From: Pleomorphomonas sp.
GTDB lineage: Bacteria; Pseudomonadota; Alphaproteobacteria; Rhizobiales; Pleomorphomonadaceae
Direction: 5' to 3'
DNA: 48,839 bases
Assembly (NCBI GenBank): GCA_029976075.1
Contig: JARKNW010000104.1
Coordinates: 1-48,839 of the forward strand
Below, in pieces: positions 33,007-41,491 of the stretch. A program made the position numbers and the translations under genes. The notes under the pieces were generated by a model that saw only the letters and a program-made list of their open reading frames with translations, did not search any database and was not told the DNA's origin. The stretch's first letter is position 1. Each line of letters starts with the position of its first letter.

Positions 33007-33059
33007 CGGCGGGAGTGTCCATCACACCCGCCGAGTGTCGGCGCCGACGCGTCGGCGCC
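33007..33059 (-). terminator. Two tandem hairpins after the ribose-type binding-protein gene
   Basis: The perfect 20-bp palindrome GGCGCCGACGCGTCGGCGCC (33040-33059) lies 12 bp after the binding-protein stop. A second stem, CGGCGGG(AG)TGT with ACACCCGCCG (33007-33033), follows. Both are between binding-protein and ATPase genes, which suggests transcript protection or attenuation. Confidence 0.65.
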
Positions 33060-33071
33060 AAATCGGTACCA

Positions 33072-34019
33072 TTACCAGCCCGAATACTGTTCGACGCTCT
33101 TGCGATCGACCAGTACGCTCGGGATCAGGACGGTCTTCTCTTTCGGAAGATTGCCCTTGGTCATTTCGACAGCAATCATCACTGCTTCCTGGACCATGAC
33201 GCCGGGGCTCTGCGTAGCGGTGCCGATGAAGGGCGATCCCTCACGCTTCAATTCCTCAACCGCTTCCGGACTACCATCGACACCCGTCACCTTGATCTGA
33301 CCGGCTTTGCCTGCCTGTTCGACGGCCAGCACGGCGCCGAGGGCCGACGGATCGTTCATGCCGAAGATGCCTGTCACGTCCGGATGGGCGGTCAGCATGT
33401 CGGTGGTTACCGCCAAGCCCGAGGCGCGATCGTTCTTGGAGGCCTGCTGGCCGACGATCTTGATGTCAGGGTATTTCTTGGCGACGTTGCGGCAACCGGT
33501 GATGCGGTCGATGATCGTCTGGATCGGCGTACCGTCAACCAGCAATACCTCACCCTTGCCGCCCATCTGTGTGAACAAGTAATCGCACGAGCGTTCACCG
33601 GCCTGTACGGCGTCGGTCATGATCACCACGTCGGCGCCATGGGCGGGCGTATCGACGGCTATGACGATGATGCCGGCTTCCTTGGCCCGCTGGATGGCCG
33701 GCTCGATACCCGCCTCATCGACGGCCGAGACGACAATCAGGTCGACGCCCTGCTGGATGAACGCATCGATCTGCGTGTTCTGATTGGCGAGATCGAGCTG
33801 CGCATCCTGGGTGTTGACCTTGGCACCGATCTCGGCCGCGGCCTTTTGAGCGCCCCTGTCCATTGCCGAAAAGAACGGATTGGACATGTCCTGAACCATC
33901 AGGCCAATTTGCGCGATCTTTTCCGGTGTCTTGGCGGAGACGTCGGTGACCGTCCATCCAGCCACCAAGACCGCTGTCGAAACCGACAGGGCCAGTTGGG
34001 TAATGCGCTTGAGCATCAT
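33072..34019 (-). CDS. Ribose-type sugar-binding protein (RbsB/peripl_BP_4)
   Basis: 315 residues. The signal peptide is LALSVSTAVLVAGWTVTDVSA. The mature domain begins KIAQIGLMVQDMSNPFFSAM, the usual RbsB start, with GVDLIVVSAVDEAGIEPAI and GIFGMNDPSALGAVLAVE. The first ATG after GTGGAGGAAATG is at 34019, where GGAGG has ideal 8-nt spacing. It is the first gene of the importer operon and follows its LacI regulator by 143 bp in the same direction. Confidence 0.93.
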   Translation of the reverse strand: MMLKRITQLALSVSTAVLVAGWTVTDVSAKTPEKIAQIGLMVQDMSNPFFSAMDRGAQKAAAEIGAKVNTQDAQLDLANQNTQIDAFIQQGVDLIVVSAVDEAGIEPAIQRAKEAGIIVIAVDTPAHGADVVIMTDAVQAGERSCDYLFTQMGGKGEVLLVDGTPIQTIIDRITGCRNVAKKYPDIKIVGQQASKNDRASGLAVTTDMLTAHPDVTGIFGMNDPSALGAVLAVEQAGKAGQIKVTGVDGSPEAVEELKREGSPFIGTATQSPGVMVQEAVMIAVEMTKGNLPKEKTVLIPSVLVDRKSVEQYSGW

Positions 34020-34149
34020 TATCATTTCCTCCACGTGACGGGCCGCCGTGGCGTGGCGACCCTATAAAATCTGTCCTTTCCGCAGGACGCACCCCACGGT
34101 TCCGCGTTGCCGGACAACAGGGTCGCCGGCCTCGCAAGCTCGTTGTCGT

Positions 34150-34171
34150 CCGCGCGTCCTTTTCAGCGCGG
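34150..34171 (-). terminator. Hairpin across the LacI stop codon
   Basis: CCGCGC and GCGCGG pair around a 10-nt centre that contains the LacI stop codon on the minus strand. It may separate the regulator transcript from the importer operon. The stem is only 6 bp. Confidence 0.35.
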
Positions 34172-35233
34172 GCGTTCGTTGTCGACGTAACAGCCACAGG
34201 AGCGGCGGACGATCAGTCGTCCTGCCACCTGCTGCCGGTCTTCCGCCCGATAGACGGGAGACTGAGATCCTCCGTCCTTAGCGGCTTCGGCCTGTTCGTT
34301 GATGATCCGCGCAAGCGTTTGGCCGGCGAGCCGGCCAATGGCCTCGCTGTCTTCGTCGAGTACGGTGAGCGGCGGATCGAGCAGTGAGGCCCAGGCGAAT
34401 TCGTCGTAGCCGACAACGGCCATGTCCGCCGGAATGCGGATGCCGCGGTCGCGCAGAAGGCGCAAGGCGCCGAGCAACAATGGGTTGTTGCCGGCGATGA
34501 GAACGCGGGGAATACGCTCTGCCTGGGCAAGATAGGTCTCGAGGGTACGGAACGCCGAGTCCTCGTCGTTTTCGCTCTCGAGCACTTCGACATGAGCACC
34601 ATGGGTCGCCGCCGAATCTCGAATACCCCGCTCACGGTCGACGCGCGTCGACCACCGTTTTGGGTAAACCAGGAAGAGCCAGTCGCGATAACCGTGCTCG
34701 GCCAGATGGTCCCCCACCATGAGGCTGGCGTTGTAGTTGTCCGTGGTGACGCTCGGAAAATTGGCGGACTCAGGTGGTGCGGAGTCGACGAAAACGATCG
34801 GAACGTCCCACTGCGAGAGGAGCGCCGTATTTTCCGAACTGAGCGTCAGCGTCGTAATCACGCCGGCCGTCCGGGATTCGATCAGCCGCTGGACGATGCG
34901 ATCCTCAAGGCGCGGATTGTAGACGCCGTCGACGGCGACATCGGCGATGATGACTGTCCAGTCGAAATGGCGCAGCGCCTGCTGAATACCGGTCATCAAA
35001 TCGAGATAATAGGAGTTGGCCGTGCTGGCGACGATGACGGCAATGGAGTCGCGGCTACCGCGGCGCAGTCCCTGGGCGGCACGGTTGGGAATGTAGCCAA
35101 TCTGCCGGGCAGCGGCCAGCACCTGCTCGCGGCTGTCGGCGGATACGCCGGGAGCTCCGCTGAGCGCGCGCGAGACGGTATATGTCGATAGCCCGGTGAC
35201 GCGACTGACGTCGCGTATGGTTGCCTTCCCCAA
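34163..35233 (-). CDS. LacI family regulator of the ribose-type operon
   Basis: 356 residues. The helix-turn-helix is ATIRDVSRVTGLSTYTVSRALSG-type, with ATIRDVSRVTGLSTYTVSRA visible, and the effector domain includes SIAVIVASTANSYYLDLMTG, IVFVDSAPPES, and VVGYDEFAWASLLDPPLTVL. The start is a TTG at 35233, 5 nt after GGAGG; the frame could also begin at 35245. A TAAACGTTTA site lies 13 bp upstream of the start and two more follow. The C-terminus ends with RSCGCYVDNERPR, with a Cys pair that could bind metal or redox agents. It probably represses itself and the importer. Confidence 0.92.
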   Translation of the reverse strand: MGKATIRDVSRVTGLSTYTVSRALSGAPGVSADSREQVLAAARQIGYIPNRAAQGLRRGSRDSIAVIVASTANSYYLDLMTGIQQALRHFDWTVIIADVAVDGVYNPRLEDRIVQRLIESRTAGVITTLTLSSENTALLSQWDVPIVFVDSAPPESANFPSVTTDNYNASLMVGDHLAEHGYRDWLFLVYPKRWSTRVDRERGIRDSAATHGAHVEVLESENDEDSAFRTLETYLAQAERIPRVLIAGNNPLLLGALRLLRDRGIRIPADMAVVGYDEFAWASLLDPPLTVLDEDSEAIGRLAGQTLARIINEQAEAAKDGGSQSPVYRAEDRQQVAGRLIVRRSCGCYVDNERPR

Positions 35234-35244
35234 AATAGCCTCCA

Positions 35245-35256
35245 ATAAACGTTTAT
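35245..35256. promoter_or_regulatory. LacI-type operator site 1
   Basis: ATAAACGTTTAT, a perfect palindrome with the central CG of LacI-family operators, directly in front of the LacI ribosome site. Binding here would block the gene's own transcript (autoregulation). Confidence 0.75.
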
Positions 35257-35313
35257 GACGACGCCAGATTGACTTACCTGCAAATCGCCCCTCCTACCAG
35301 CGACGATCCACCA

Positions 35314-35323
35314 TAAACGTTTA
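35314..35323. promoter_or_regulatory. LacI-type operator site 2
   Basis: TAAACGTTTA, preceded by A (ATAAACGTTTAG), 68 bp upstream of site 1 by centre. Probably at or near the promoter of the LacI gene. Confidence 0.72.
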
Positions 35324-35429
35324 GCTTTTAATACCAAGAAAAGACTCAATTCCAGAAACCTCATGCCTCCATTCGATCAGTCGACTCTTGAACGAGCGGA
35401 ACGAGTCCAATTTGGGTCCGTCGTCTACC

Positions 35430-35439
35430 TAAACGTTTA
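35430..35439. promoter_or_regulatory. LacI-type operator site 3
   Basis: Third identical TAAACGTTTA, 116 bp from site 2. It could serve as the distant partner for DNA looping. The surrounding region (35324-35708) shows no other gene; a short open frame at 35363-35656 has no supporting features. Confidence 0.68.
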
Positions 35440-35495
35440 TCATTGCTTCCGTCCGGGCGTCAACCTGGTTTCTTGGGGCGCACCCATCAATTGGC

Positions 35496-35505
35496 GGGGG
35501 GGGGG
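35496..35505. repeat. Homopolymer run of ten G
   Basis: Ten consecutive G on the plus strand in the non-coding region between two LacI genes. Such a run can vary in length by slippage. It is 191 bp from the ribosome site of the first LacI gene on the other strand, so any effect on expression would be indirect. Confidence 0.7.
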
Positions 35506-35708
35506 CGTCGCATCACTCAACTGGACTGCCTACCCAAAAGTGTTGGTCGAAAGCCGACAGCTCGTTTCCAAACACCTTGTTAGTCGTCGGCTCATGGCGT
35601 CGAGCTCCGCTTGTCAGCAAGATATCGCCCCTGACGCGCACGAGTGGCGGCCGTGACCGCAGCGTTCTCCTGCCGGGTTGGTCGCCCCGGCGCGGGTCGT
35701 GAAAATCG

Positions 35709-35726
35709 ATTTGCAAATTGATTTGC
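35709..35726. promoter_or_regulatory. Operator candidate of the second LacI gene
   Basis: ATTTGCAAAT (35709-35718) overlaps GCAAAT-TG-ATTTGC (35713-35726). The dyads sit 21 bp before the LacI start codon, a suitable place for autoregulation. The sequence differs from TAAACGTTTA, so the two LacI proteins probably have different sites. Confidence 0.5.
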
Positions 35727-35746
35727 GACGCGCTATACGGATCATC

Positions 35747-36751
35747 ATGACTACGATCGGAAAAGTTGCCCAACGCGCTGGCGTCTCGCAGACCACCGTC
35801 TCGCATGCTCTCAATCATGCCGACCGGGTGTCGCCGGAGATCCGCGAGCGTGTCCTGAAAGCCGTCGAGGAACTCGGTTACCGGCCAAATCCGCAGGCGC
35901 AAAGCCTGAGGACTGGCAAGACCAACATCGTGGCCTTGATGGTTCCGGATATCTGCAACCCATACTATCCCGAGATCGTCCTCAGCATTCAGACGGCCCT
36001 CGGCGAGGTCGGCCTCGACGCGCTGGTCTACAATACCGACGTGCCGGGAGGGCGGGGCGCCAATCACGCTGCGGATTATCTGCGTCAGGCCAGGCGTAAG
36101 CGCGTCGATGGAGTCATCATCGCCGATGCCGCGCTGTTCGGACTGCATGCAGAGCTCAAAGACCTCGGTTTGACCGGCGTTTTCATCGGCGGTCTCGACA
36201 ACGGCACTGTGGACAGCGTTGGTGTCGACAATTTCCAGGCGGCCTATCGGATGGGGCGGTATCTCATCGAAAAGGGACATCGCCGGATAGCCCATGTCAC
36301 CGGCCCCTCGCATTTCAGCTTTGCGCGCGAACGCAAGGCCGGTTTCGAAAAGGCACTCGCCGACGCCGGCGCTCCGATTGATTCTTCCCTTGTCTATGAG
36401 GGGTCGTTCCTCAGCCCCTCCGGCCATGATGCGGCCAACTGGCTGGTTGAGGAACACGGCAGCAACCTGCCGACAGCAGCATTTGCTGCCAGCCCTTTGA
36501 TGGCGATCGGTCTGTTGGCCCAGCTCTATGACCTGAAGGTTCAGGTCCCCCGCGACATTTCGGTTGCGGCCTATGACAGACTGTCGCTTCTCGATGATAT
36601 ACGGCCGCGCTTGACCACGGTCGGCTGCGTACCGGCGGCGCTGGGCCGCGCTGCCGTCACCATGCTGCGCGACCGACTGGAGGGGCGATTTGATGGCCCG
36701 CCTCGCCGCGAGGTCATCCCATTTGAATTGATCGAACGCGAATCCGCCTGA
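35747..36751 (+). CDS. LacI family regulator of the Dpp-type/GH172 operon
   Basis: 334 residues. The helix-turn-helix reads MTTIGKVAQRAGVSQTTVSH followed by the hinge. The effector domain contains VALMVPDICNPYYPEIVLSI, DGVIIADAALFG, and SVAAYDRLSLLDDIRPRLTT. ATG 35747 starts the conserved domain, although its ribosome site is weak. It lies 70 bp upstream of, and in the same direction as, the importer operon, and probably controls it in response to the imported sugar. Confidence 0.92.
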   Translation: MTTIGKVAQRAGVSQTTVSHALNHADRVSPEIRERVLKAVEELGYRPNPQAQSLRTGKTNIVALMVPDICNPYYPEIVLSIQTALGEVGLDALVYNTDVPGGRGANHAADYLRQARRKRVDGVIIADAALFGLHAELKDLGLTGVFIGGLDNGTVDSVGVDNFQAAYRMGRYLIEKGHRRIAHVTGPSHFSFARERKAGFEKALADAGAPIDSSLVYEGSFLSPSGHDAANWLVEEHGSNLPTAAFAASPLMAIGLLAQLYDLKVQVPRDISVAAYDRLSLLDDIRPRLTTVGCVPAALGRAAVTMLRDRLEGRFDGPPRREVIPFELIERESA

Positions 36752-36821
36752 CGGCACGGATCGGCTGGAGGAGTGCCAGCATCACGCCTTTCAAGACCGT
36801 CACACGTTGAGGGAGGACATC

Positions 36822-38570
36822 ATGAGACGTCTCGGATCCGTCAGGCGCGGCCTGACGGCAATGCTGACTGCTGTCTCCGTTGCAGTCCTGGCCACCGCGG
36901 TGGCTGCCAAGGATGTGTCGCGCGAAAACACGCTAATTTTCGAGAACATCAGCGAGCGCGTCACCACGCCGGAAAATTACAATCCATTTCTCCCAAGTAC
37001 TTTGCTGCACGCCGGCCTGCAACAGGTCGGCTTCGAGTCCCTGTTTTACTATAACTACGAGACCACGAAGATCGAACCTTGGCAGGCGGAAAGCTACGCG
37101 TTCAACGACAAGTTCGATGAGGTGACGATCAAGCTTCGGTCCGGAATCGCCTGGAGCGACGGCGTCCCGTTCACGGCCAAGGACGTCGTCTATACGATGA
37201 ACATGTTGAAGGCCAACGCGCCGGCGCTTGGCAATTGGTCGGTCAATGCAAAGACATGGGTGAAAGATATCGTCGCGGTCGACGACCGGACGGTGAAGAT
37301 CACGCTGACCAGCGCCAACCCGCGCTTCATCCTGGATACCTTCGGTGTCCGTATCTACGGCGTCACCTTCATCCTTCCCGAGCACATCTGGAAGGACAAG
37401 GATCCGATGACCTTCAGCAATTACGACCTCTCAAAGGGATGGCCGGTCTCGACGTCACCCTATGGTCTCGTCGCCTCCAATTCCACCGAGGTTACCTGGG
37501 ATCGGCGAGACGATTGGTGGGGCGCCAAGACGGGTTTCAAGCGCCTGCCCAAACCGGAGCGCGTCCTGTTCCGGACGGCCGGCAGCGAGGAGCGCCGGGC
37601 GGCCATGGCAGTCAACAACGAGCTGGATACCCTCTGGGTGATGGGCCGCGCTAACTTCGAGAGCGTCAAGGCACAGAATCCGGACGTTGCGGCCTGGTAT
37701 AAGGACCCGCCTTATGCCTATCTCGATCCCTGTCCGCGGTATCTCGCCTTCAACACCTCGCTGAAGCCGTTCGATGATCCCAAGCTGCGTTGGGCCATGT
37801 CCTATGCGATGAATCGTGACGCCATCGTCGATATCGCTTGGGAGGGGCTCACCAAACCAGCCAAGTGGATGACCGCCGACTATCCGGCGCTGACGAAATT
37901 CATCGATCCGAACAACGACCTGTTCGATAAATACCCGACGCTTGCCTTCGACACCAAAAAGACCGCCGAGATCATGGAATCGGAGGGCTACGCCAAGGAT
38001 GGCGACGGCCTGTGGGCCAAAGACGGCAAGCACGTTTCGCTCGATATCGTCGTCCGCCAGGGCGAAGCCGATCAGACCAAGATGGCACCGGTGGTCACCC
38101 AGCTGCTAAGGCGCGGCGGCTTCGATGCCAACTTCCAGCTCGCCGATATCGCCGCCTACACCGACGCGCTCAACTCCGGTCGCGCCAACGCCTGGCTCGA
38201 CGTCTCCTGCGGTGGCGTCGGCGATCCCTATGCCACCTTCGATCTCTATCACAGCCGCCATGCGGCGCCGATGGGCCAGGTCGCAACCGGCGCACGCTCG
38301 CGCTGGAAAAATGCCGACTTCGACAAGGTCGTCGACGAGATGGCAGTAACGGACTCCGAAGACCCCAAGCTGCAGGAACTGACGCGCAAGGGCCTCGAAC
38401 TCTGGCTACCGGAACTGCCGGCCATTCCGCTGGTTCAAGCCGCGCTCTTGGCCAGCGTCAATAATCACTACTGGAAGAATTGGCCGGACGAGAAGAACAA
38501 CTACTACCACCCCGGCTGGTGGTGGGCGAGTGCCTTGCCGCTCGTGGTGAACGTCGAACCTGCCAAGTGA
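36822..38570 (+). CDS. Family 5 extracellular solute-binding protein (Opp/Dpp type)
   Basis: 582 residues. The signal peptide runs to AVLATAVAAKD. Features of SBP_bac_5 are WQAESYAFNDKFDEVTIKLR, SGIAWSDGVPFTAKDVVYTM and the C-terminal WWWASALPLV. These proteins bind peptides, but also oligosaccharides and other solutes. Here the operon includes a GH172 enzyme and a LacI regulator, which favours a sugar ligand; this is inferred. ATG 36822 follows a perfect GGGAGG. It is the first importer gene and is followed by a hairpin. Confidence 0.92.
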   Translation: MRRLGSVRRGLTAMLTAVSVAVLATAVAAKDVSRENTLIFENISERVTTPENYNPFLPSTLLHAGLQQVGFESLFYYNYETTKIEPWQAESYAFNDKFDEVTIKLRSGIAWSDGVPFTAKDVVYTMNMLKANAPALGNWSVNAKTWVKDIVAVDDRTVKITLTSANPRFILDTFGVRIYGVTFILPEHIWKDKDPMTFSNYDLSKGWPVSTSPYGLVASNSTEVTWDRRDDWWGAKTGFKRLPKPERVLFRTAGSEERRAAMAVNNELDTLWVMGRANFESVKAQNPDVAAWYKDPPYAYLDPCPRYLAFNTSLKPFDDPKLRWAMSYAMNRDAIVDIAWEGLTKPAKWMTADYPALTKFIDPNNDLFDKYPTLAFDTKKTAEIMESEGYAKDGDGLWAKDGKHVSLDIVVRQGEADQTKMAPVVTQLLRRGGFDANFQLADIAAYTDALNSGRANAWLDVSCGGVGDPYATFDLYHSRHAAPMGQVATGARSRWKNADFDKVVDEMAVTDSEDPKLQELTRKGLELWLPELPAIPLVQAALLASVNNHYWKNWPDEKNNYYHPGWWWASALPLVVNVEPAK

Positions 38571-38592
38571 CACTTTACGACTGACGAACCCG

Positions 38593-38618
38593 GATGCCGC
38601 CTTGTGGCGGGCGGCATC
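38593..38618 (+). terminator. Hairpin between binding-protein and first permease genes
   Basis: GATGCCGCC pairs perfectly with GGCGGCATC (9 bp, 8-nt loop), 22 bp after the stop codon, followed by TCCTTTCTT. The pyrimidine tail makes it the most terminator-like of the hairpins that follow binding-protein genes here. It probably lowers expression of the downstream genes. Confidence 0.65.
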
Positions 38619-38643
38619 TCCTTTCTTGCACCCGGAGCACAAA

Positions 38644-39636
38644 ATGTCCTGGCCGTATGCCCTACGCCGGATCGGCATGTTCGTCGCCGTAGTCTTCCTG
38701 GCGATCACCATCAATTTCATTGTTCCCCGAATGGCGCCCGGCGATCCGACCGCAGCCGTCCTGGAACAGCTTTTATCACGCGGCCAGCAGGTGGAAGGCG
38801 CGGCCGATATCGTCGCCAACTATCGCGCCCGCTTCGGCCTCGATGACCCAATTCTCCTGCAATATGGCCGATACGTCTGGAATACGCTGCATTTCGATCT
38901 CGGCTATTCGATTTCCTATTTCCCACAGAAGGTCGAGAGCGCGCTGCTGCAAGCGCTGCCCTGGACCCTGGCGCTCCTTTTGACCGCCACGGCCATTGCC
39001 TTCACTCTTGGCAGCATCCTGGGGGCGCTGATCGCTTGGCCTCGATCGCCTCGCATGGTCAGGAATCTCGCGCCGTTCCTCATGGTGCTCTCGGCTATTC
39101 CCTACTATCTGCTGGCCCTCATCCTGCTCTACGTCTTCGCCGTCTGGACCAAGTTCTTTCCGCTGGGTGGCGCTGCGTCGTCGCAATCGGCTCTGACGTT
39201 CTCCTTCACGTCAGCCATCGACGTGATCCGCCATGCTTTTCTGCCGGCCCTGTCGATCGTGCTCGCCGGCCTCGGCTTCTGGGCGCTTGGAATGCGTGGG
39301 GCCATGATCAATGTGCTCGGTGAAGATTATCTGACCCTGGCTGAAGCAAAGGGGCTGCGGCCGCACCGCATCTTCTTCGCCTATGCGATGCGCAACGCGA
39401 TGCTGCCTCAGGTGACCTCGCTGGCCATCGCGCTCGGAACCGTCGCCTCCGGTTCAGTTCTTGTAGAAGTGGCCTTCAACTACCCGGGCATTGGCTACGT
39501 TCTCTATAACGCCCTGCGCAGCTCGGATTACTTTCTGATCCAGGGGGTCGCCTTCTTCCTGGTGCTGACCGTCGCGGTCGCCGTGCTCCTTCTCGAGCTC
39601 GCCTATCCCCTGATCGATCCTCGCATCGAGCGTTAG
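38644..39636 (+). CDS. Opp/Dpp-type ABC permease (DppB)
   Basis: 330 residues. The N-terminal YALRRIGMFVAVVFLAITINF and the FIVPRMAPGDP segment match DppB/OppB permeases. The EAA-type loop is EDYLTLAEAKGLRPHRIFFAYAMRNAMLP, with conserved residues AKGL. ATG 38644 has GGAGC nearby. It is the first of two permeases. Confidence 0.93.
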   Translation: MSWPYALRRIGMFVAVVFLAITINFIVPRMAPGDPTAAVLEQLLSRGQQVEGAADIVANYRARFGLDDPILLQYGRYVWNTLHFDLGYSISYFPQKVESALLQALPWTLALLLTATAIAFTLGSILGALIAWPRSPRMVRNLAPFLMVLSAIPYYLLALILLYVFAVWTKFFPLGGAASSQSALTFSFTSAIDVIRHAFLPALSIVLAGLGFWALGMRGAMINVLGEDYLTLAEAKGLRPHRIFFAYAMRNAMLPQVTSLAIALGTVASGSVLVEVAFNYPGIGYVLYNALRSSDYFLIQGVAFFLVLTVAVAVLLLELAYPLIDPRIER

Positions 39637-39647
39637 GAGCCTTTCCC

Positions 39648-40514
39648 ATGCACAGCATCCTCCGGCCTGCCGGCGCGCTCCTTGCGTTCGTCGGCGGCAG
39701 TCCCAAGCTGATCGTCTCAGTCCTGCTTTTGGCGCTGCTCCTCAGCTTTGGATTTGTTGGCTCCGCCTTCGTCGATACCGAGCTGGCGCAACCGATCTCG
39801 GTGAAGACCAATCAGCCCCCCTCCATGCAGCACCTGCTCGGAACCGACAGCGGTGGCCGCGATGTTCTTGCCGTCATGGTGGTCGGCACGCCCCAAACCT
39901 TGAGGATGGGCGTTCTTGCCGGCCTCATCGGTGTCGTCTTCGGCGTGTTTCTCGGCCTTGTTTCCGGCTTCTTCGGCGGCCCCGCCGATCGGATCATCAG
40001 TGCCGTCACCGACACCATGCTGACAATTCCGCCTCTCGCCATCCTGTTGGTGGTTGCCGCCTCGGTGCGCGCGGTGAGCGTCGACATGATGGCGGTCATC
40101 ATCGCCTTGCTGTCCTGGATGAATCCCGCCCGCACCATCCGTGCTCAGGTTCTCTCGCTGCGCGAGTTGCCCTATGTCCAGATGGCCCGCGTCTCCGGCC
40201 TTAGCAATTTCCGCATCATGCTGCAGGAGCTGCTACCGAATGTGATCCCGCTCGCCTTTGCAAGCTTCGTTGGCGCGGTCTCGGGTGCCATCCTCTCTGG
40301 CATGGCGCTCGAGGTTCTGGGTCTCGGCCCTCAGAACACCCCGACCCTCGGCATGACCATCTACTGGGCGCTGCTTTACGCCGCCTTCGCGCGCGGCATG
40401 TGGTGGTGGTGGGGACCACCGGTGCTGATCCTCGTCCTCCTTTTCATAGCGCTGTTTTTGATGAGCGCAGCTCTCGATGAAGTCGCCAATCCGCGCCTGA
40501 GGCAACGGTCATGA
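39648..40514 (+). CDS. Opp/Dpp-type ABC permease (DppC)
   Basis: 288 residues. The LLGTDSGGRDVLAVMVVGT motif, GVFLGLVSGFFGGPADRII and the loop ELPYVQMARVSGLSNFRIML are typical of DppC/OppC. The stop overlaps the ATG of the first ATPase (ATGA), indicating coupled translation. Confidence 0.93.
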   Translation: MHSILRPAGALLAFVGGSPKLIVSVLLLALLLSFGFVGSAFVDTELAQPISVKTNQPPSMQHLLGTDSGGRDVLAVMVVGTPQTLRMGVLAGLIGVVFGVFLGLVSGFFGGPADRIISAVTDTMLTIPPLAILLVVAASVRAVSVDMMAVIIALLSWMNPARTIRAQVLSLRELPYVQMARVSGLSNFRIMLQELLPNVIPLAFASFVGAVSGAILSGMALEVLGLGPQNTPTLGMTIYWALLYAAFARGMWWWWGPPVLILVLLFIALFLMSAALDEVANPRLRQRS

Positions 40515-41491
40515 GCGCCCCTGTTCTCGACGTCCGCAATCTCAGCGTCTCCTACCTGATCGGCAAGCAACGCGCCCGGGCCGCGGCCGATATTTCCTTC
40601 ACGCTGTCGGCTGGCGAGAGGCTCGGCATCGTCGGCGAGTCCGGCTCTGGCAAGTCGACGCTGGCGCTCGCCCTGATGCGGCTTCACAAGCCGCCGGCCC
40701 GCATCGACGCCGGTGAGGCCTGGCTTGCCGGCACCGACATGATGCGTCTCGAAGGTGAGGAACTGCGCCGCTTTCGCTGGAGCGAAATCTCCCTGGTGCC
40801 ACAGGGGGCTATGAACTCACTCAACCCGGTGATGCGCATCCGAAGGCAACTGGCCGATGCCATCGAGGCACACCGGAGGGATTGGTCTCGCGCCAAAATT
40901 CAGGCTCGCGTTCAAGAAATGCTGGAGCGGGTCGGCTTGTCGCCAAAGGTCGGAGACCTTTATCCGCACGAGTTGAGCGGCGGCATGAAGCAACGGGTAT
41001 GCATCGCGCTCGCCGTCGTGCTGGAGCCGAAGCTGATCATTGCCGACGAACCGACCAGCGCGCTCGACGTGGTGGTGCAGCGGCTGGTGATCCAGACGCT
41101 GAAGGAGGTCCAGGAACAGATCGGTGCGGCGCTGATCATGATCGGCCACGACATGGGTCTTATGGCCCAGTCGGTCGATCGGCTTGCCGTGATGTATGCC
41201 GGGCGGATGGTCGATGTTGCGCCCGCACGCGATTTCTTCCACCGACCGCTTCATCCTTACAGCCAATTGCTCATCTCCTCGCTGCCATCGCCAGACGAGA
41301 CGAAGCCGCTCACCGGCATTCCCGGCATGCAGCCGTCCCTGTTCGATCTGCCGGGTGGCTGCTCTTTCCATCCGCGCTGTCCTTCGGCGAAGGAGCTCTG
41401 TCGGCAGACCGAACCGGTCTTCCTGCCGACCGGTCCCGGCCGCGGCACTGCCTGCCATGTCGTGAGGGAGAGCCTCGATGAACCCCACTGA
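40511..41491 (+). CDS. Opp/Dpp-type ABC ATPase (DppD)
   Basis: 326 residues. ABC motifs: Walker A GESGSGKST, signature LSGGMKQRVC, Walker [13 protein letters not shown] and IGHDMGLMAQ. The C-terminal oligo/HPY extension is present, with CSFHPRCPSAKELC, the Cys motif of OppD-like proteins that binds an Fe-S cluster in some members. It overlaps DppC by 4 bp and DppF by 14 bp. Confidence 0.93.
   Translation: MSAPVLDVRNLSVSYLIGKQRARAAADISFTLSAGERLGIVGESGSGKSTLALALMRLHKPPARIDAGEAWLAGTDMMRLEGEELRRFRWSEISLVPQGAMNSLNPVMRIRRQLADAIEAHRRDWSRAKIQARVQEMLERVGLSPKVGDLYPHELSGGMKQRVCIALAVVLEPKLIIADEPTSALDVVVQRLVIQTLKEVQEQIGAALIMIGHDMGLMAQSVDRLAVMYAGRMVDVAPARDFFHRPLHPYSQLLISSLPSPDETKPLTGIPGMQPSLFDLPGGCSFHPRCPSAKELCRQTEPVFLPTGPGRGTACHVVRESLDEPH

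Noticed and set aside
31762..33300. 512-residue plus-strand open frame
   Set aside because: Antisense to the RbsA-type ATPase; no recognisable motif.
35363..35656. 97-residue frame between the two LacI genes
   Set aside because: Runs through an operator site and the G run; no features of a gene.
35513..36757. 414-residue minus-strand frame opposite the second LacI gene
   Set aside because: Opposite a clear LacI gene with helix-turn-helix and effector motifs; it is a shadow.
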